Assembly (NCBI GenBank): GCA_016185425.1
Contig: JACPNQ010000015.1
Span: 219,277 to 283,276, forward strand
Direction: 5' to 3'
DNA length: 64,000 nucleotides
Origin: Acidobacteriota bacterium
GTDB lineage: Bacteria > Acidobacteriota > Terriglobia > Bryobacterales > Bryobacteraceae
A program made the translations under genes and the position numbers. Below are positions 35,772 through 46,552 of this stretch, piece after piece. The notes beneath the pieces were generated by a model. That model worked only from the letters and a program-made list of their open reading frames with translations. It had not been told where the DNA came from and searched no databases. Each line of letters begins with the position of its first letter. Position 1 is the stretch's first letter.

Positions 35772-36100
35772 TGCGCATTCTTTTCGACCAGGGTACGCCT
35801 GTCCCCATTCGCCCCTATTTGACTGGCCATATCGTCAGCATCGCGGCCAAGCAGGGTTGGGACCGGCTCCGTAACGGTGATCTTCTCATCGCGGCAGAAA
35901 CCGCCGGGTTCGAAATGCTTCTCACCACTGACAAGAACCTGCGCTATCAGCAAAATCCGGAGGAGCGCAAAATCGCGATTGTTGTCATCGGCCATTCTCA
36001 ATGGCCTGCGCTCAAGCCCCATATTCAGCGAGTGGGCGACGCCATCAACTCGGCCACGCCAGGCAGCTATGCAGAAGTGGATATTCCCTATCGGGATTGA
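35771..36100 (+). CDS. DUF5615 PIN-like protein, probable toxin
   Basis: This 109-residue protein begins MRILFDQGTPVPIRPYLTGH, with the early Asp of PIN-like nucleases, followed by RNGDLLIAAETAGFEMLLTT and DKNLRYQQNPEERKIAIVVI, a second acidic cluster. This is the DUF5615/Mut7-C-like fold coupled to DUF433 antitoxins and presumed to be an RNase. The order and overlap with the upstream gene support a toxin-antitoxin unit. After the stop the same frame stays open to 36205 and reads KVWITVEGHLIRRIEEICAA, perhaps the tail of another gene or chance. Confidence 0.83.
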   Translation: MRILFDQGTPVPIRPYLTGHIVSIAAKQGWDRLRNGDLLIAAETAGFEMLLTTDKNLRYQQNPEERKIAIVVIGHSQWPALKPHIQRVGDAINSATPGSYAEVDIPYRD

Positions 36101-36201
36101 TCCGCCTCCTTCGGCGAAAAATTTCGGTATTGCTCCCTGAAAGTGTGGATCACCGTGGAAGGCCACCTCATCAGGCGGATCGAAGAAATCTGCGCCGCCG
36201 T

Positions 36202-38484
36202 CTAACCCTGCAGCGCCCTTCGCAACTGCTCCTGCGCCGCCGTGATCTCCTCGCTCGTCAACGTCCGGTCCGCCGCGCCGAGCGTGAAGCGGAACGTCAG
36301 GCTCTTCGTTCCCTTCGCCGCATCCGCATACTCGTACAGGTACGCCGCATCCACCAGGTTCGGCACGCCAAGGCCCTTCGCCTTCACCAGCACATCGCCA
36401 GCCAGCGCCCGCGGAGCCACCGTCACCGTGATGTCAAAGTCCGATGTCGGGAATCTTCGCAGCGGCGTGTATTTTTGCACACCCGGCTCCGCGGCAAGCA
36501 TTGCCGTCAGGTTCACGTAAAGCACCTGCGCCCGGCCCGCCTCCACCATCGACGGATGGAATTCGAACAGGCGGCCCATCTCGGCTCCCTGCCACCATAT
36601 GGTGCCTGCCCGGTGGGGATGCTCGAAAGGCCGCGGTTCCGTAGGCTTCGCTTCGCAGCCAGGCATCAACACCCCGGCCACCCGCTTCAACTCAAACAGG
36701 CCGATCTGCCCGTCGCCCTCTTTGCTGTAGAGCACCACGGCGCAGCAGGGGATCTCCTCCGGCAGTGCGCCGGCCCGCTTGTGGATCTCCCTTCCGATCT
36801 CAAACAACCGGAAATGCTCGAAATTGTGCCGGTTCAGCTCTATGTTTTTCAGGATGTTGGGCAGCAGGCTCGTCCGCAGCAGCTCCTGCCCGGCGGCGAT
36901 CGGGTTCAGCACCCGGATATGCTCGGCCACCGGCAATTGGAACTGTGCCGCCTGCGCCTCGTTCACGAAGGAGTAGTTGTAGACTTCCGTGAAGCCCTGC
37001 GCGGTCAACGCAGCGCGCACGCGGCGCTGAAAGGCCCGCTCCGGTTCGAGCGGCGGCACACGGCTCGGCACGCTCGGCGCCTGCGGAGGGATGGACGCAT
37101 AGCCGATCATCCGGCCCACCTCCTCCACCAGGTCGTCCTTGATCGAGATATCCTTCGTCGCCCGCCAACCCGGCACGGTAACCGTGAAGCGGCCATTCTC
37201 CCGCGCGACACCGAATGCCAACCGTTCCAGGATTCCCGCGACCTCATCCTCACTGACAGGCCGGCCCAGCTTCCTTTGCATCCAGCCGTGCGTAAACATA
37301 ATCGGCGGGGGCGCCGGCGCCTTCCGCCAGGCGTCGGACAACCCGCCCACAAGCCGGATACCCGGGCTCACCATCCGCAGCAGCGCCACCGCCCGCGCCA
37401 GCCCGCGCGCGGTATTTTCGGGGTCCTGCGATTTCTCGAAACGCATGGAGGCGTCGGTCCGCAACTTCACCTTGGACGACGTCCTCCGCACCGAAGCCGC
37501 ATGGAAGTTCGCGCTCTCCAGCAGCAGCCGCGTCGTTTCCGATGTGATGGCCGACGGCCCGCCGCCAATCACGCCGGCAAGAGCAATCGCACCCGATGCG
37601 TCGGCGATCACCAGATTGGACGAATCCAGTGCGTAGGTGTTGTCATTCAGCGCCGCGAACGATTCGCCTTCACCGGCGGTGCGGACGATAATCGTATCGC
37701 CCTGTATCTTGTCGAGATCAAACGCGTGCATGGGCTGGGCCAACTCGGCCATCACCCAGTTCGTCACGTCCACGATGTTATTGATCGGATTCAGCCCGAT
37801 CGACTCCAGCCGGTACTGCAGCCACAAGGGAGACGGGCCGATCGTAACGTTCTCGAACGCCAGGCACGAGTAGCGCGGGCAAAGCGCGAAGTCCCGCACA
37901 TCGACCTTCATTACGCCCGGCGCATCGGGAATCAGGCCCATGTCCACTGGATCCTGCAAGGCCCGGCCGGTAATCGCCGCCACTTCCCGCGCCATACCAA
38001 AATGGCCCCACAAATCCGGCCGGTGCGTGAGGGATTTGTTGTCGATCTCGACGATCGCGTCCGGCTTTAGCCCTGCGACCGGAGCGCCCGGCTCCACGCC
38101 GGTGAGCTCCAGGATGCCATCCCCGTCGCGGCTGATTCCAAGCTCCGCCGCGCTCGACAACATGCCGTCGCTTTCCACGCCGCGCACCGTCTTGCGGCCC
38201 AGCGGCCAGTAGGCCGTCAGCATACCCGCACGGCAGTTCGGCGCGCCGCAGATCACTTGCTTCAAACCATAACGCCCGGTCTCGACCGTCGTCAGCGTCA
38301 GGTGTGTTCCCTCGATCTTCTCCGCCGTCAGAACCCGCGCCACACAGACCTCGGAAAGCATCGCGCCGTGCGCTTCCACGCCTTCACACTCGGCCGTCTT
38401 CAGCGTGATCAGCCGGCCCATCTCTTCGGCCGGCACATCCAGTCCGTCCACAAGTTCGTGAATCCAGTTATACGAAAACTTCAT
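36202..38484 (-). CDS. pheT: Phenylalanyl-tRNA synthetase beta subunit
   Basis: This 760-residue protein is the beta chain of the alpha2-beta2 PheRS that charges tRNA-Phe. Domains in order: N-terminal MKFSYNWIHELVDGL, an EMAP-II-like tRNA-binding domain (VICGAPNCRAGMLTAYWPLG, SDGMLSSAAELGIS), B3/B4 editing region (IEIDNKSLTHRPDLWGHFG onward), B5, catalytic-like core (YNYSFVNEAQAAQF), and a C-terminal FDX-ACB anticodon domain (LRRFPTSDFDITVTVAPRAL). The common HPNADKL-type motif in the tRNA-binding domain is replaced by KIEGTHLTL. It follows pheS with a 9-base gap and is essential. Confidence 0.97.
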   Translation of the reverse strand: MKFSYNWIHELVDGLDVPAEEMGRLITLKTAECEGVEAHGAMLSEVCVARVLTAEKIEGTHLTLTTVETGRYGLKQVICGAPNCRAGMLTAYWPLGRKTVRGVESDGMLSSAAELGISRDGDGILELTGVEPGAPVAGLKPDAIVEIDNKSLTHRPDLWGHFGMAREVAAITGRALQDPVDMGLIPDAPGVMKVDVRDFALCPRYSCLAFENVTIGPSPLWLQYRLESIGLNPINNIVDVTNWVMAELAQPMHAFDLDKIQGDTIIVRTAGEGESFAALNDNTYALDSSNLVIADASGAIALAGVIGGGPSAITSETTRLLLESANFHAASVRRTSSKVKLRTDASMRFEKSQDPENTARGLARAVALLRMVSPGIRLVGGLSDAWRKAPAPPPIMFTHGWMQRKLGRPVSEDEVAGILERLAFGVARENGRFTVTVPGWRATKDISIKDDLVEEVGRMIGYASIPPQAPSVPSRVPPLEPERAFQRRVRAALTAQGFTEVYNYSFVNEAQAAQFQLPVAEHIRVLNPIAAGQELLRTSLLPNILKNIELNRHNFEHFRLFEIGREIHKRAGALPEEIPCCAVVLYSKEGDGQIGLFELKRVAGVLMPGCEAKPTEPRPFEHPHRAGTIWWQGAEMGRLFEFHPSMVEAGRAQVLYVNLTAMLAAEPGVQKYTPLRRFPTSDFDITVTVAPRALAGDVLVKAKGLGVPNLVDAAYLYEYADAAKGTKSLTFRFTLGAADRTLTSEEITAAQEQLRRALQG

Positions 38485-38493
38485 GGTCCCTCG

Positions 38494-39516
38494 TCAGAAC
38501 TGCCGCAGGAAGCGCAGATCGCCGCCCTGTAACTGCCGGATGTCGTCGATGCCGTAGCGCATCATCACCAGGCGCGTCAGACCGAGGCCGAACGCGAAAC
38601 CGCCGTACTCCTCCGGGTCGATGCCCGATTTCCGCAACACGTTCGGATGCACCAGCCCGCAAGGCAAAAGCTCCACCCACCCGCTCTGTTTGCACACCGG
38701 ACAGCCCGGCCCGCCGCAGATCAGGCACTGGATGTCGAGTTCAAAACCCGGTTCGACGAACGGAAAATAGCCCGGCCGTAGACGCACCGTGACTTCCCGC
38801 TTAAAAATCGCCGAAAGTAGCGTCTTCATGAAGTAGAGCAGGTGGGCGACGCTAACGTCCTTGTCCACCATCATGCCCTCAAGCTGATAGAAGGTGTGCT
38901 CATGGGAGGCATCCACCTCCTCGTTCCGGAACACGCGGCCCGGCGCGATCATGCGAAGAGGGGGTCCAAGCTGCCGCATCCCGCGCACTTGGACGGGCGA
39001 CGTATGGGTGCGCAACAGCCATCCGCCGTCCAGCCAGAACGTATCCTGCATGTCGCGCGCGGGATGGTCGGCCGGAATGTTGAGGGCGTCGAAGTTGTGC
39101 TCGTCCGACTCAACCTCCGGGCCATCCAGCACCGTGAAACCGAGCGAGAGAAAGAGGTCCTCGATCTCAGCCTGAATCTGGGTGAGAGGGTGCAGCGAGC
39201 CGCGGTCCGGACCGGGCGCCGGAATCGTCAGGTCAACCCACTCGCTATCCAGCCGCGCCGCCAGCGCAGCGTTGTCAAAGGCCGCTTTCTTCGCATCGAA
39301 GACCGCTTCCAGCGCCTGCTTGGCCGCGTTGAGCAGTTTGCCAACGCTTGCCTTCTGCTCCGGCGCGAGCTTACCCATCTCCTTCGACACGTTGGTCAGC
39401 GCGCCCTTCCGCCCCAGCACCTCCACGCGGACCGCTTCCAGTTCCTCGACCGTGGCGGCGGCCTCAATCCGGGCCTTGGCGGATGCCGCCAGGGCCTTCA
39501 AATCGTCTTCGATCAT
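38494..39516 (-). CDS. pheS: Phenylalanyl-tRNA synthetase alpha subunit
   Basis: This 340-residue catalytic subunit starts with a coiled coil (MIEDDLKALAASAKARIEAA) that contacts tRNA, followed by the class II core. Motif 2 is seen as LRMIAPGRVFRNEEVDASHE and motif 3 as FGLGLTRLVMMRYGIDDIRQ; HTSPVQVRGM and the Gly-rich CGGPGCPVCKQSGWVELL are typical. It overlaps the ankyrin gene by 4 bases (39513-39516) and precedes pheT. Confidence 0.97.
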   Translation of the reverse strand: MIEDDLKALAASAKARIEAAATVEELEAVRVEVLGRKGALTNVSKEMGKLAPEQKASVGKLLNAAKQALEAVFDAKKAAFDNAALAARLDSEWVDLTIPAPGPDRGSLHPLTQIQAEIEDLFLSLGFTVLDGPEVESDEHNFDALNIPADHPARDMQDTFWLDGGWLLRTHTSPVQVRGMRQLGPPLRMIAPGRVFRNEEVDASHEHTFYQLEGMMVDKDVSVAHLLYFMKTLLSAIFKREVTVRLRPGYFPFVEPGFELDIQCLICGGPGCPVCKQSGWVELLPCGLVHPNVLRKSGIDPEEYGGFAFGLGLTRLVMMRYGIDDIRQLQGGDLRFLRQF

Positions 39517-40175
39517 CGCGATGTTCTTTCCAGCAGGTCGGCCACTGCCGCATGGCCGCGCTGGCGGGCCATCTCAATCGCCGTTTCGCCTTTCTCACTC
39601 TTCGCCGCCGGGTTCGCTTCGTGCGCTAACAGCAGCCGGACGATCTCCAGGTCGCCGTTGGCCGCCGCCGCATGGAGCGCCGTGTACTGCGCTTGTTGGG
39701 TGGCGTTGACATCCGCTCCGTGCGAGAGAAGCAGCGCGCAGCAGTCCTGGCCGCGGCCCGCCGCCGCCGCATGAAGGGGCGTGTTGTGCATGGCGTTGGC
39801 GGACCGGACGTTGGCGTCCGCGCCCATCGCCAGCAACATCTCCGCAGTCTCCGGATGTCCGAAAAAACACGCCAGGTGCAGCGGCGTCCAGCCGTCGGCG
39901 CTGGCCATTTGGAGCAGCACATCGTCGGCCTGCACGAACTTCCTGCATTTGGCCGTCTCGCCCATTGCCGCCGCGGCAAACACGTCCAGCTCCGCGCCGC
40001 GTCCGAGCAACAACTTCGCCATCAGGGGACGTTTAGTGTAGATCGCCAACAGCAGCGGCGCCATACCGGACGCCCCGCCTCCATGCACCAGCGACGGATC
40101 GGCGTCCAGCAGCGCGTTCACGCGCGCCTCATCGCCGACGCGAATCGCCTCGTGCAGTTCCTGCGCGGGGGTCAT
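39513..40175 (-). CDS. Ankyrin repeat protein in the pheST operon
   Basis: This 220-residue cytoplasmic protein contains five to six ankyrin repeats: LHEAIRVGDEARVNALLDAD, MAPLLLAIYTKRPLMAKLLL, DGWTPLHLACFFGHPETAEM, NTPLHAAAAGRGQDCCALLL and YTALHAAAANGDLEIVRLLL, with a capping GETAIEMARQRGHAAVADLL. Ankyrins bind other proteins and no catalytic domain is present. It overlaps the gene at 40172 by 4 bases and pheS by 4 bases, so it is translated as part of this operon. A link to PheRS is suggested only by position. Confidence 0.92.
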   Translation of the reverse strand: MTPAQELHEAIRVGDEARVNALLDADPSLVHGGGASGMAPLLLAIYTKRPLMAKLLLGRGAELDVFAAAAMGETAKCRKFVQADDVLLQMASADGWTPLHLACFFGHPETAEMLLAMGADANVRSANAMHNTPLHAAAAGRGQDCCALLLSHGADVNATQQAQYTALHAAAANGDLEIVRLLLAHEANPAAKSEKGETAIEMARQRGHAAVADLLERTSR

Positions 40176-40648
40176 TTTGCCGCCGTTGCCAGAGGATTGA
40201 ACAACACGGGTTCTTTAGTCATCTCCACGGCGAGGTGGTTGAGATAGAACGCCAGCACCGCCCTCGGGTGCTTTTCGCTGAAGGCGTCCCACGCCCGCTG
40301 CTGCCATTCTCCAGTCAGGAACTTGGAAATATCGGCGTCCTTTTCGAAGAACCCTTCCTGGTGCGGGATCTGCAGATGGTCCAGCACATCGACGATCACG
40401 TCCATGTGGCAAACCAGCACGGCCTGGCCGAGTTCCATCGCAAAGGCGTCGTCGCGCTCTTTCACGATCCGCTCCCACTGCCGCGGCGCCGATTTCGCCA
40501 GCGATTCCGTATTCAGCTTATTCAGCCGCAGACGAACCTTCAGGCGTTCAAACAATTGGTAGGTACGAAGCTTGCCCAGTGAAATCGCCTTCAGCAGATC
40601 CCGGAACGCCTGGTCGCCAAGCCCCTCATAAATGTCGCACAACTGCAT
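40172..40648 (-). CDS. Hypothetical protein, first gene of the pheST operon
   Basis: I do not recognise this 158-residue protein. It is helical and charged, without signal peptide or membrane helix: MQLCDIYEGLGDQAFRDLLK, LRTYQLFERLKVRLRLNKLN, ELGQAVLVCHMDVIVDVLDH and QQRAWDAFSEKHPRAVLAFY. The start at 40648 is favoured because family-like sequence begins there and because a frame back to 40666 has no extra support. It overlaps the ankyrin gene by 4 bases and is divergent from the hydrolase at 40680 (31-base gap). Confidence 0.78.
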   Translation of the reverse strand: MQLCDIYEGLGDQAFRDLLKAISLGKLRTYQLFERLKVRLRLNKLNTESLAKSAPRQWERIVKERDDAFAMELGQAVLVCHMDVIVDVLDHLQIPHQEGFFEKDADISKFLTGEWQQRAWDAFSEKHPRAVLAFYLNHLAVEMTKEPVLFNPLATAAK

Positions 40649-40679
40649 TGAAAACAAGGATACCATCGTGTTTTCAGTT

Positions 40680-41414
40680 ATGACCAGACGCGGCCTTCTA
40701 TCTGTGCTCTTCGATCGCGTCTCTTACGAAATCGAGACCATCGAATCGCCGCGGCAGGCGACGGCCAATTTCCTCCGCATCGCCCGTCCAAAGAAACGCT
40801 CCGGCCGGACCGTGCTGATCCTACCGGTCACGGCAAACATCAGCGGGCAGTGGGGGGACGGGTTCTATGAGGCACTACGATTGAACTGGGTGGATCGGTA
40901 CAAGGTAACCATTGCCGCGCCGTCGTTCTCCCACCTTCCCTGGTACGCGGACCACCCCGATAATCCGAAAATCGCCCAGGAGTCCTATCTGCTTCGGGAC
41001 ATCCTGCCGCGCCTCTCCGGCCGTATTCTGCTGCTCGGCTTCAGTAAGTCCGGGAACGGGGCGTTGACACTGCTCTTGCGCCACCCGGACAGGTTCGCCG
41101 CCGCGGCCGGCTGGGATGCGCCTTTCCTGCTGGACGCGCCCGGCAAGTATGGATCGGGTGAGATCTATGGGACTGCGGAAAACTTCGCCGGCTATCACAT
41201 CCCCACACTCCTCGAACGCCATCGGAACACCAGGAACTTGCAAATCGCCGTCTCTGGTTACGGCGGGTTTCAGGCCGAAGTCGCCGGCATCCACGAACGC
41301 ATGGAGGCCCTCGGCATCTCGCACGAGTACGACAACAGCGTCAAACGGGCTCATCACTGGTCGAGCGGCTGGATGGAACCCGCGATGGCGACGCTCGACC
41401 GCCTGACGCGCTAA
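40680..41414 (+). CDS. Alpha/beta-hydrolase fold protein (esterase-like)
   Basis: This 244-residue protein starts MTRRGLLSVLFDRVSYEIET and carries a nucleophile elbow GFSKSGNGALTLLLRHPDRF (G-x-S-x-G), AAGWDAPFLL, and a late His in KRAHHWSSGWM that could complete a Ser-Asp-His triad. It resembles the esterase D/putative esterase branch rather than lipases. No signal peptide is present. A longer frame from 40632 is possible, but the start at 40680 avoids overlap with the divergent gene's leader. Substrate unknown; purA follows 21 bases downstream. Confidence 0.75.
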   Translation: MTRRGLLSVLFDRVSYEIETIESPRQATANFLRIARPKKRSGRTVLILPVTANISGQWGDGFYEALRLNWVDRYKVTIAAPSFSHLPWYADHPDNPKIAQESYLLRDILPRLSGRILLLGFSKSGNGALTLLLRHPDRFAAAAGWDAPFLLDAPGKYGSGEIYGTAENFAGYHIPTLLERHRNTRNLQIAVSGYGGFQAEVAGIHERMEALGISHEYDNSVKRAHHWSSGWMEPAMATLDRLTR

Positions 41415-42740
<1,326 letters not shown>

Positions 42741-42744
42741 CGGG

Positions 42745-45700
42745 TTACCAGGTGAGGCGGAGCCCGAATTGCAACGCGCGCGAGCCGTTGCCGGAGAACA
42801 TGGCGTCGATCAGTCCGGTCGTCGCATCGGGCGTCTTCGGAATGCCTGGCATATTGAAGACGTTGAAGAAGTCGATGTTCAAGCGGAAATAGACGCGTTC
42901 GGTAATGGGAATCACCTTGAAGAGCGAAGCATTCTGGCTCCAACTAAATAAGCCGGACTGCCACTGATTGCGCCAGGGGTGTAAGTTATTGTTCAGCGTG
43001 GTGCGCTGTAGCGATCCATCTTTCATGGTGATCCAGACAGTGTTGCTATCGTAGAACGGAGCGTTCGGGTCGCCGGGGGTTCCGCCATTGGCGGGAATCG
43101 GAATGATCGGCGTATTCGAGGGCTTGTAGCTGGCGGGAACACCCATCACACCGTTCGGCTGGCCCTTTGCATCGACACTATTGATTCGATTGGCCGGAAT
43201 ATAGCTGTTGTAATAGAGATAGGCGTCGCGGCACACGCCGCTGCGGCAGTCCTGCACCGGGTATTTGGTCCCATAGATTTCCAACGGATTCGGAAAGTTC
43301 CAGTTTCCGGTCGGCAGCGCCCACCAGTTCGAGCCGATTTTGCCGTTGCCGGCGAGTTGCCATCCCCCGACAACGCGGTCGCCAGCCGCGCCGGTTCGCG
43401 TCAGCCACTTCTTTCCCTTACCGAATGGCAGATCGGCGATGAAGTTCCAGTTGAAGCGGTGCTGCGGGATCTCCATATCGCGCTGGTAAAAGAGCATTTT
43501 GGCGCGCTGGTTTAGATCCTTAGGCACGGCGTTGGGCAGGAATACGTTGTCGGAAGGAAGGATGTCGTCGTTCCACCCGTTGCCCGCCGCTTTCAGCGCA
43601 TTCGTCATGACGTAAAAGAACTGGAATCCGTAGCCCTTGGCGTAACGGCGTTGCACTTCGATCTGGAAGTTCTGCGCATTGGACCAGCCGGTCTTCTGAT
43701 ACTCTTCGATGTCGCCGAAAACGGTAGTTTCAAAGGCACGGGTTGCCGTTCCGGCGAACGTGCCGGTTGGACGCGGGATTCCCATGGTGGTGAACCAGAC
43801 GTAGTCGTTTGGACTCTGGTTGTAGGAGTAAAACATGTCGAGCCGTGCGCCATGGGTACCGACGTAGCCGAAGCGCAACAGCGTGTTTTCGAAGATCTCG
43901 CGCTCGACGGTAATGTTCCATTCGTGTGCGCGAGAGGTGGGCTGCGACGGATTGAAATAGCTGGTGAGGAACGATCCGCGCGTGATGCCTGTGGGACTGT
44001 TCAAATCGAGGATGTCGCGGCTGTTGACACCCGCGATAGTAGTGGGCACCGAACGGAGGCCGTAATTGGGAAGCCGGTCGGGAGTCTGCGCGGAATTGGA
44101 GAACTGGTAGGTAAAGCGTGCCGTGGTTGGCGGATTCTGCCGCATCCGGGCATTAAACGCCCGCAGCGGCATCGGGTAGCCATAGATGCCGTAGCCGCCG
44201 CGCACGACGAAGGGCCGTGAGCCGTTGGTCAGCTTATAGGCGAAGCCGGCGCGCGGGTTGAAGTCCCATTTGTTGAGCTTCATCAGATCTTTTGGCAGGC
44301 CGGCCTTCTCCGGAGTGATGAACGGAACCCCGAGGCTTTGAAAGATACCGCCGATGGCCGGTGTGGTGGCTCCGATTTTGTACATTGTTTCCCAGTCGGT
44401 TCCGTTGACGATCGATTTCGTTTTCGGATCGAAGCCTGTGAGGAAGTTATCCTCTTCGCGAATGGGCGTGTACATCTCCCAGCGCAGGCCGTAGTTCAGA
44501 GTAAGACGCGAGTTGACCTTGTAATTGTCCTGGACGTATAGCGCGAACTCGCGTGAGTGCATCCGATACCACTTCCGGACGAACTGCGCGGAGTAAGAGT
44601 TGATAGCGCCAAGGAAGAGATCGGCGGCCGCGTGCCCGGTGAACGGAACCGCGCTATAGGTGGAGCCGGAAGTGGGATCATACTGTCCCGTGAAATGGCC
44701 ATTCAACGAATGCGCACCCTGGACCTGCTGCTGGTCCGGGAGGATATTCAGCCTCTCAAAACGATAGCGCCCGCCGAATTGGATCTCGTGCCGGCCCTTA
44801 ACCTTGGTCAGGTTCTGATCGAAATTGTAGATCTGCATGATGGAGTTGCGCCGGTTAGCGGCGGTGACGTACTCCATGCCGACGCCGGTCGATGTGACAT
44901 TGGGAAAGCCGAATTCGTTAAATGGATTCGGCAGGCCGAGGATGTCGGCGTACTTCTTGTCGTCGCCGACGTTGACGAAGTTGAGATCTTCGGAACCGGC
45001 GTTGAAAAGAGTTTCGGAAAAGAACGTCGGGGAAAAGGTGTGGGTCCAGGAGAGGACGCCGGAATGATCGCGGATTGGCCGGAACGTGCCGTTGGCCGCA
45101 AAATCCAGCGTCGTCGGAGAGTTGTTATTCCCCGACTGCGCATAAGAGTCGCGCACGCCGTAGGTGTAGCGGCCGAAGATCTGATCCTTGTCGGAGAGGC
45201 GGTGGTCGAAGCGCTGCGTTAGCGTCCATTCGAGGCGGTTGTTTGCCGCCTGGTAAAAATAGTTGGAGCCAACGAGCGGGTTAACGCCGGGATCGGTAGC
45301 CACGGGAGTTACCGAGTAAAGGTATTTCGCCAAAGGACTGAGGCGCGTCATGGGAATGCGATTGCCGGTATAGGGGACGCGGAGCCAATTCGCGCCAGTC
45401 GTCCAGGGGTCGTAGATCGTCGTGGCGCGTCCGGCGGAGTTAACGAGACCGCTAAAGTCGCCCTGACGCATGGCGTCGGTTGGAACCGCGGTGGCCTTGG
45501 TAGAGGCGGATAAACTACGATATGCCTCGTAGGAACCGAAGAAGAACGTCTTGTTCCTGCCGTTGTAGACCTTCGGAATGACGATGGGGCCGCCGGCGGA
45601 GCCGCCAAACTCGTTACGAACAAGGTGGGGCGGGCGGGTCCATCGATCCTCCCGGCGGCGAGCGACACCGAAGCCGAGGTTGTTGTTCCGGGCGACCTCA

Positions 45701-46422
45701 AGGAGCGAACCATGAAAGAGGTTCGTTCCGCCTCTTGTCGTGACGATAACGGTTCCGGGCCGGTTCATCTTTGCCGAGGACGCGTTCGTCTCAACCCGGA
45801 ACTCTTCAATCGTGTCCATGCCGGGCGGCCTTCCGGAGAGCTCGCCCGTGTCGCGATTGGCCATGACGGCGCCGTCCTGGAGGAACTCCACACCCCAACG
45901 CAGACCCCAGAGACGAGGCGACGCGGAGGCTCCCTCCATGCCTGGCGTGGTCTCTGTGACGAGCGACTGGAACATTCGGCCGCTGATTGGCAGTTGATCC
46001 AGGCGGGCGCGATCGGTAACGGCTGCAAGGGTCGGCGATGTCGTGGTGACCAGCGGAGCGGCGTCAGCCTGCACCGTGACTTCCGTGGTGGTGTTGCCGA
46101 CTCTGAGTGAGACATCGACGACAGCGGTATCGCCGGATTGGAGCAGAAATTCTCCCTTGAAAGTTTCCATTCCCGGCATTTCGACTCGCAGCATGTACGG
46201 GCCGATCTGAACAGCGGGGAGGATGTAGAAACCGGCTTCGTTAGTTTTGGTCCTGTAGTCTCGCGCCGTCCGCGTGTGCGTGGCAGTAACGGCGGCGTCC
46301 GGCGCGACCGCCCCCGTGATGTCTTTCACCGTGCCCTGAATCTTGCCCACGCCAGTCTGTGCGAAGGCAACCGAGAACAAGGCCGAAACCGTAGCAAGAA
46401 CCAACCCCGAACGGTAAGTCAT
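42745..46422 (-). CDS. Oar-like TonB-dependent receptor (1225 residues)
   Basis: This very large outer-membrane protein has a signal peptide (SGLVLATVSALFSVAFAQ), a carboxypeptidase-regulatory domain (GKIQGTVKDITGAVAPDAAV, AGFYILPAVQIGPYMLRVEM), a plug (LDQLPISGRMFQSLVTETTP, MDTIEEFRVETNASSAKMNR, TVIVTTRGGTNLFHGS) and a long barrel ending FGLRLTW. This layout is the Oar-like family that is expanded in Acidobacteriota, thought to import polymer fragments or to act in secretion/adhesion. No SusD-like or transporter gene is adjacent to identify a substrate. About 130 bases separate its start from the DUF2182 stop. Confidence 0.93.
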   Translation of the reverse strand: MTYRSGLVLATVSALFSVAFAQTGVGKIQGTVKDITGAVAPDAAVTATHTRTARDYRTKTNEAGFYILPAVQIGPYMLRVEMPGMETFKGEFLLQSGDTAVVDVSLRVGNTTTEVTVQADAAPLVTTTSPTLAAVTDRARLDQLPISGRMFQSLVTETTPGMEGASASPRLWGLRWGVEFLQDGAVMANRDTGELSGRPPGMDTIEEFRVETNASSAKMNRPGTVIVTTRGGTNLFHGSLLEVARNNNLGFGVARRREDRWTRPPHLVRNEFGGSAGGPIVIPKVYNGRNKTFFFGSYEAYRSLSASTKATAVPTDAMRQGDFSGLVNSAGRATTIYDPWTTGANWLRVPYTGNRIPMTRLSPLAKYLYSVTPVATDPGVNPLVGSNYFYQAANNRLEWTLTQRFDHRLSDKDQIFGRYTYGVRDSYAQSGNNNSPTTLDFAANGTFRPIRDHSGVLSWTHTFSPTFFSETLFNAGSEDLNFVNVGDDKKYADILGLPNPFNEFGFPNVTSTGVGMEYVTAANRRNSIMQIYNFDQNLTKVKGRHEIQFGGRYRFERLNILPDQQQVQGAHSLNGHFTGQYDPTSGSTYSAVPFTGHAAADLFLGAINSYSAQFVRKWYRMHSREFALYVQDNYKVNSRLTLNYGLRWEMYTPIREEDNFLTGFDPKTKSIVNGTDWETMYKIGATTPAIGGIFQSLGVPFITPEKAGLPKDLMKLNKWDFNPRAGFAYKLTNGSRPFVVRGGYGIYGYPMPLRAFNARMRQNPPTTARFTYQFSNSAQTPDRLPNYGLRSVPTTIAGVNSRDILDLNSPTGITRGSFLTSYFNPSQPTSRAHEWNITVEREIFENTLLRFGYVGTHGARLDMFYSYNQSPNDYVWFTTMGIPRPTGTFAGTATRAFETTVFGDIEEYQKTGWSNAQNFQIEVQRRYAKGYGFQFFYVMTNALKAAGNGWNDDILPSDNVFLPNAVPKDLNQRAKMLFYQRDMEIPQHRFNWNFIADLPFGKGKKWLTRTGAAGDRVVGGWQLAGNGKIGSNWWALPTGNWNFPNPLEIYGTKYPVQDCRSGVCRDAYLYYNSYIPANRINSVDAKGQPNGVMGVPASYKPSNTPIIPIPANGGTPGDPNAPFYDSNTVWITMKDGSLQRTTLNNNLHPWRNQWQSGLFSWSQNASLFKVIPITERVYFRLNIDFFNVFNMPGIPKTPDATTGLIDAMFSGNGSRALQFGLRLTW

Positions 46423-46552
46423 GGCGGGAATATAACATTCCCGGATGACTTTGGGAACCGGTTCGCCCTAGTCTGAGTTTGGGCGAAGGCGGAAGACATG
46501 TTCTCTATTGGATGCCGACCTTCCCTTGAACAAGTAACGCCGGACTGTCCGT

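Noticed and set aside
36001..38070. A long plus-strand open frame of almost 690 codons opposite pheT
   Set aside because: It is the mirror of pheT in GC-rich DNA; the protein is Arg/His/Gln-rich without domain motifs, while the minus strand encodes a full PheRS beta subunit.
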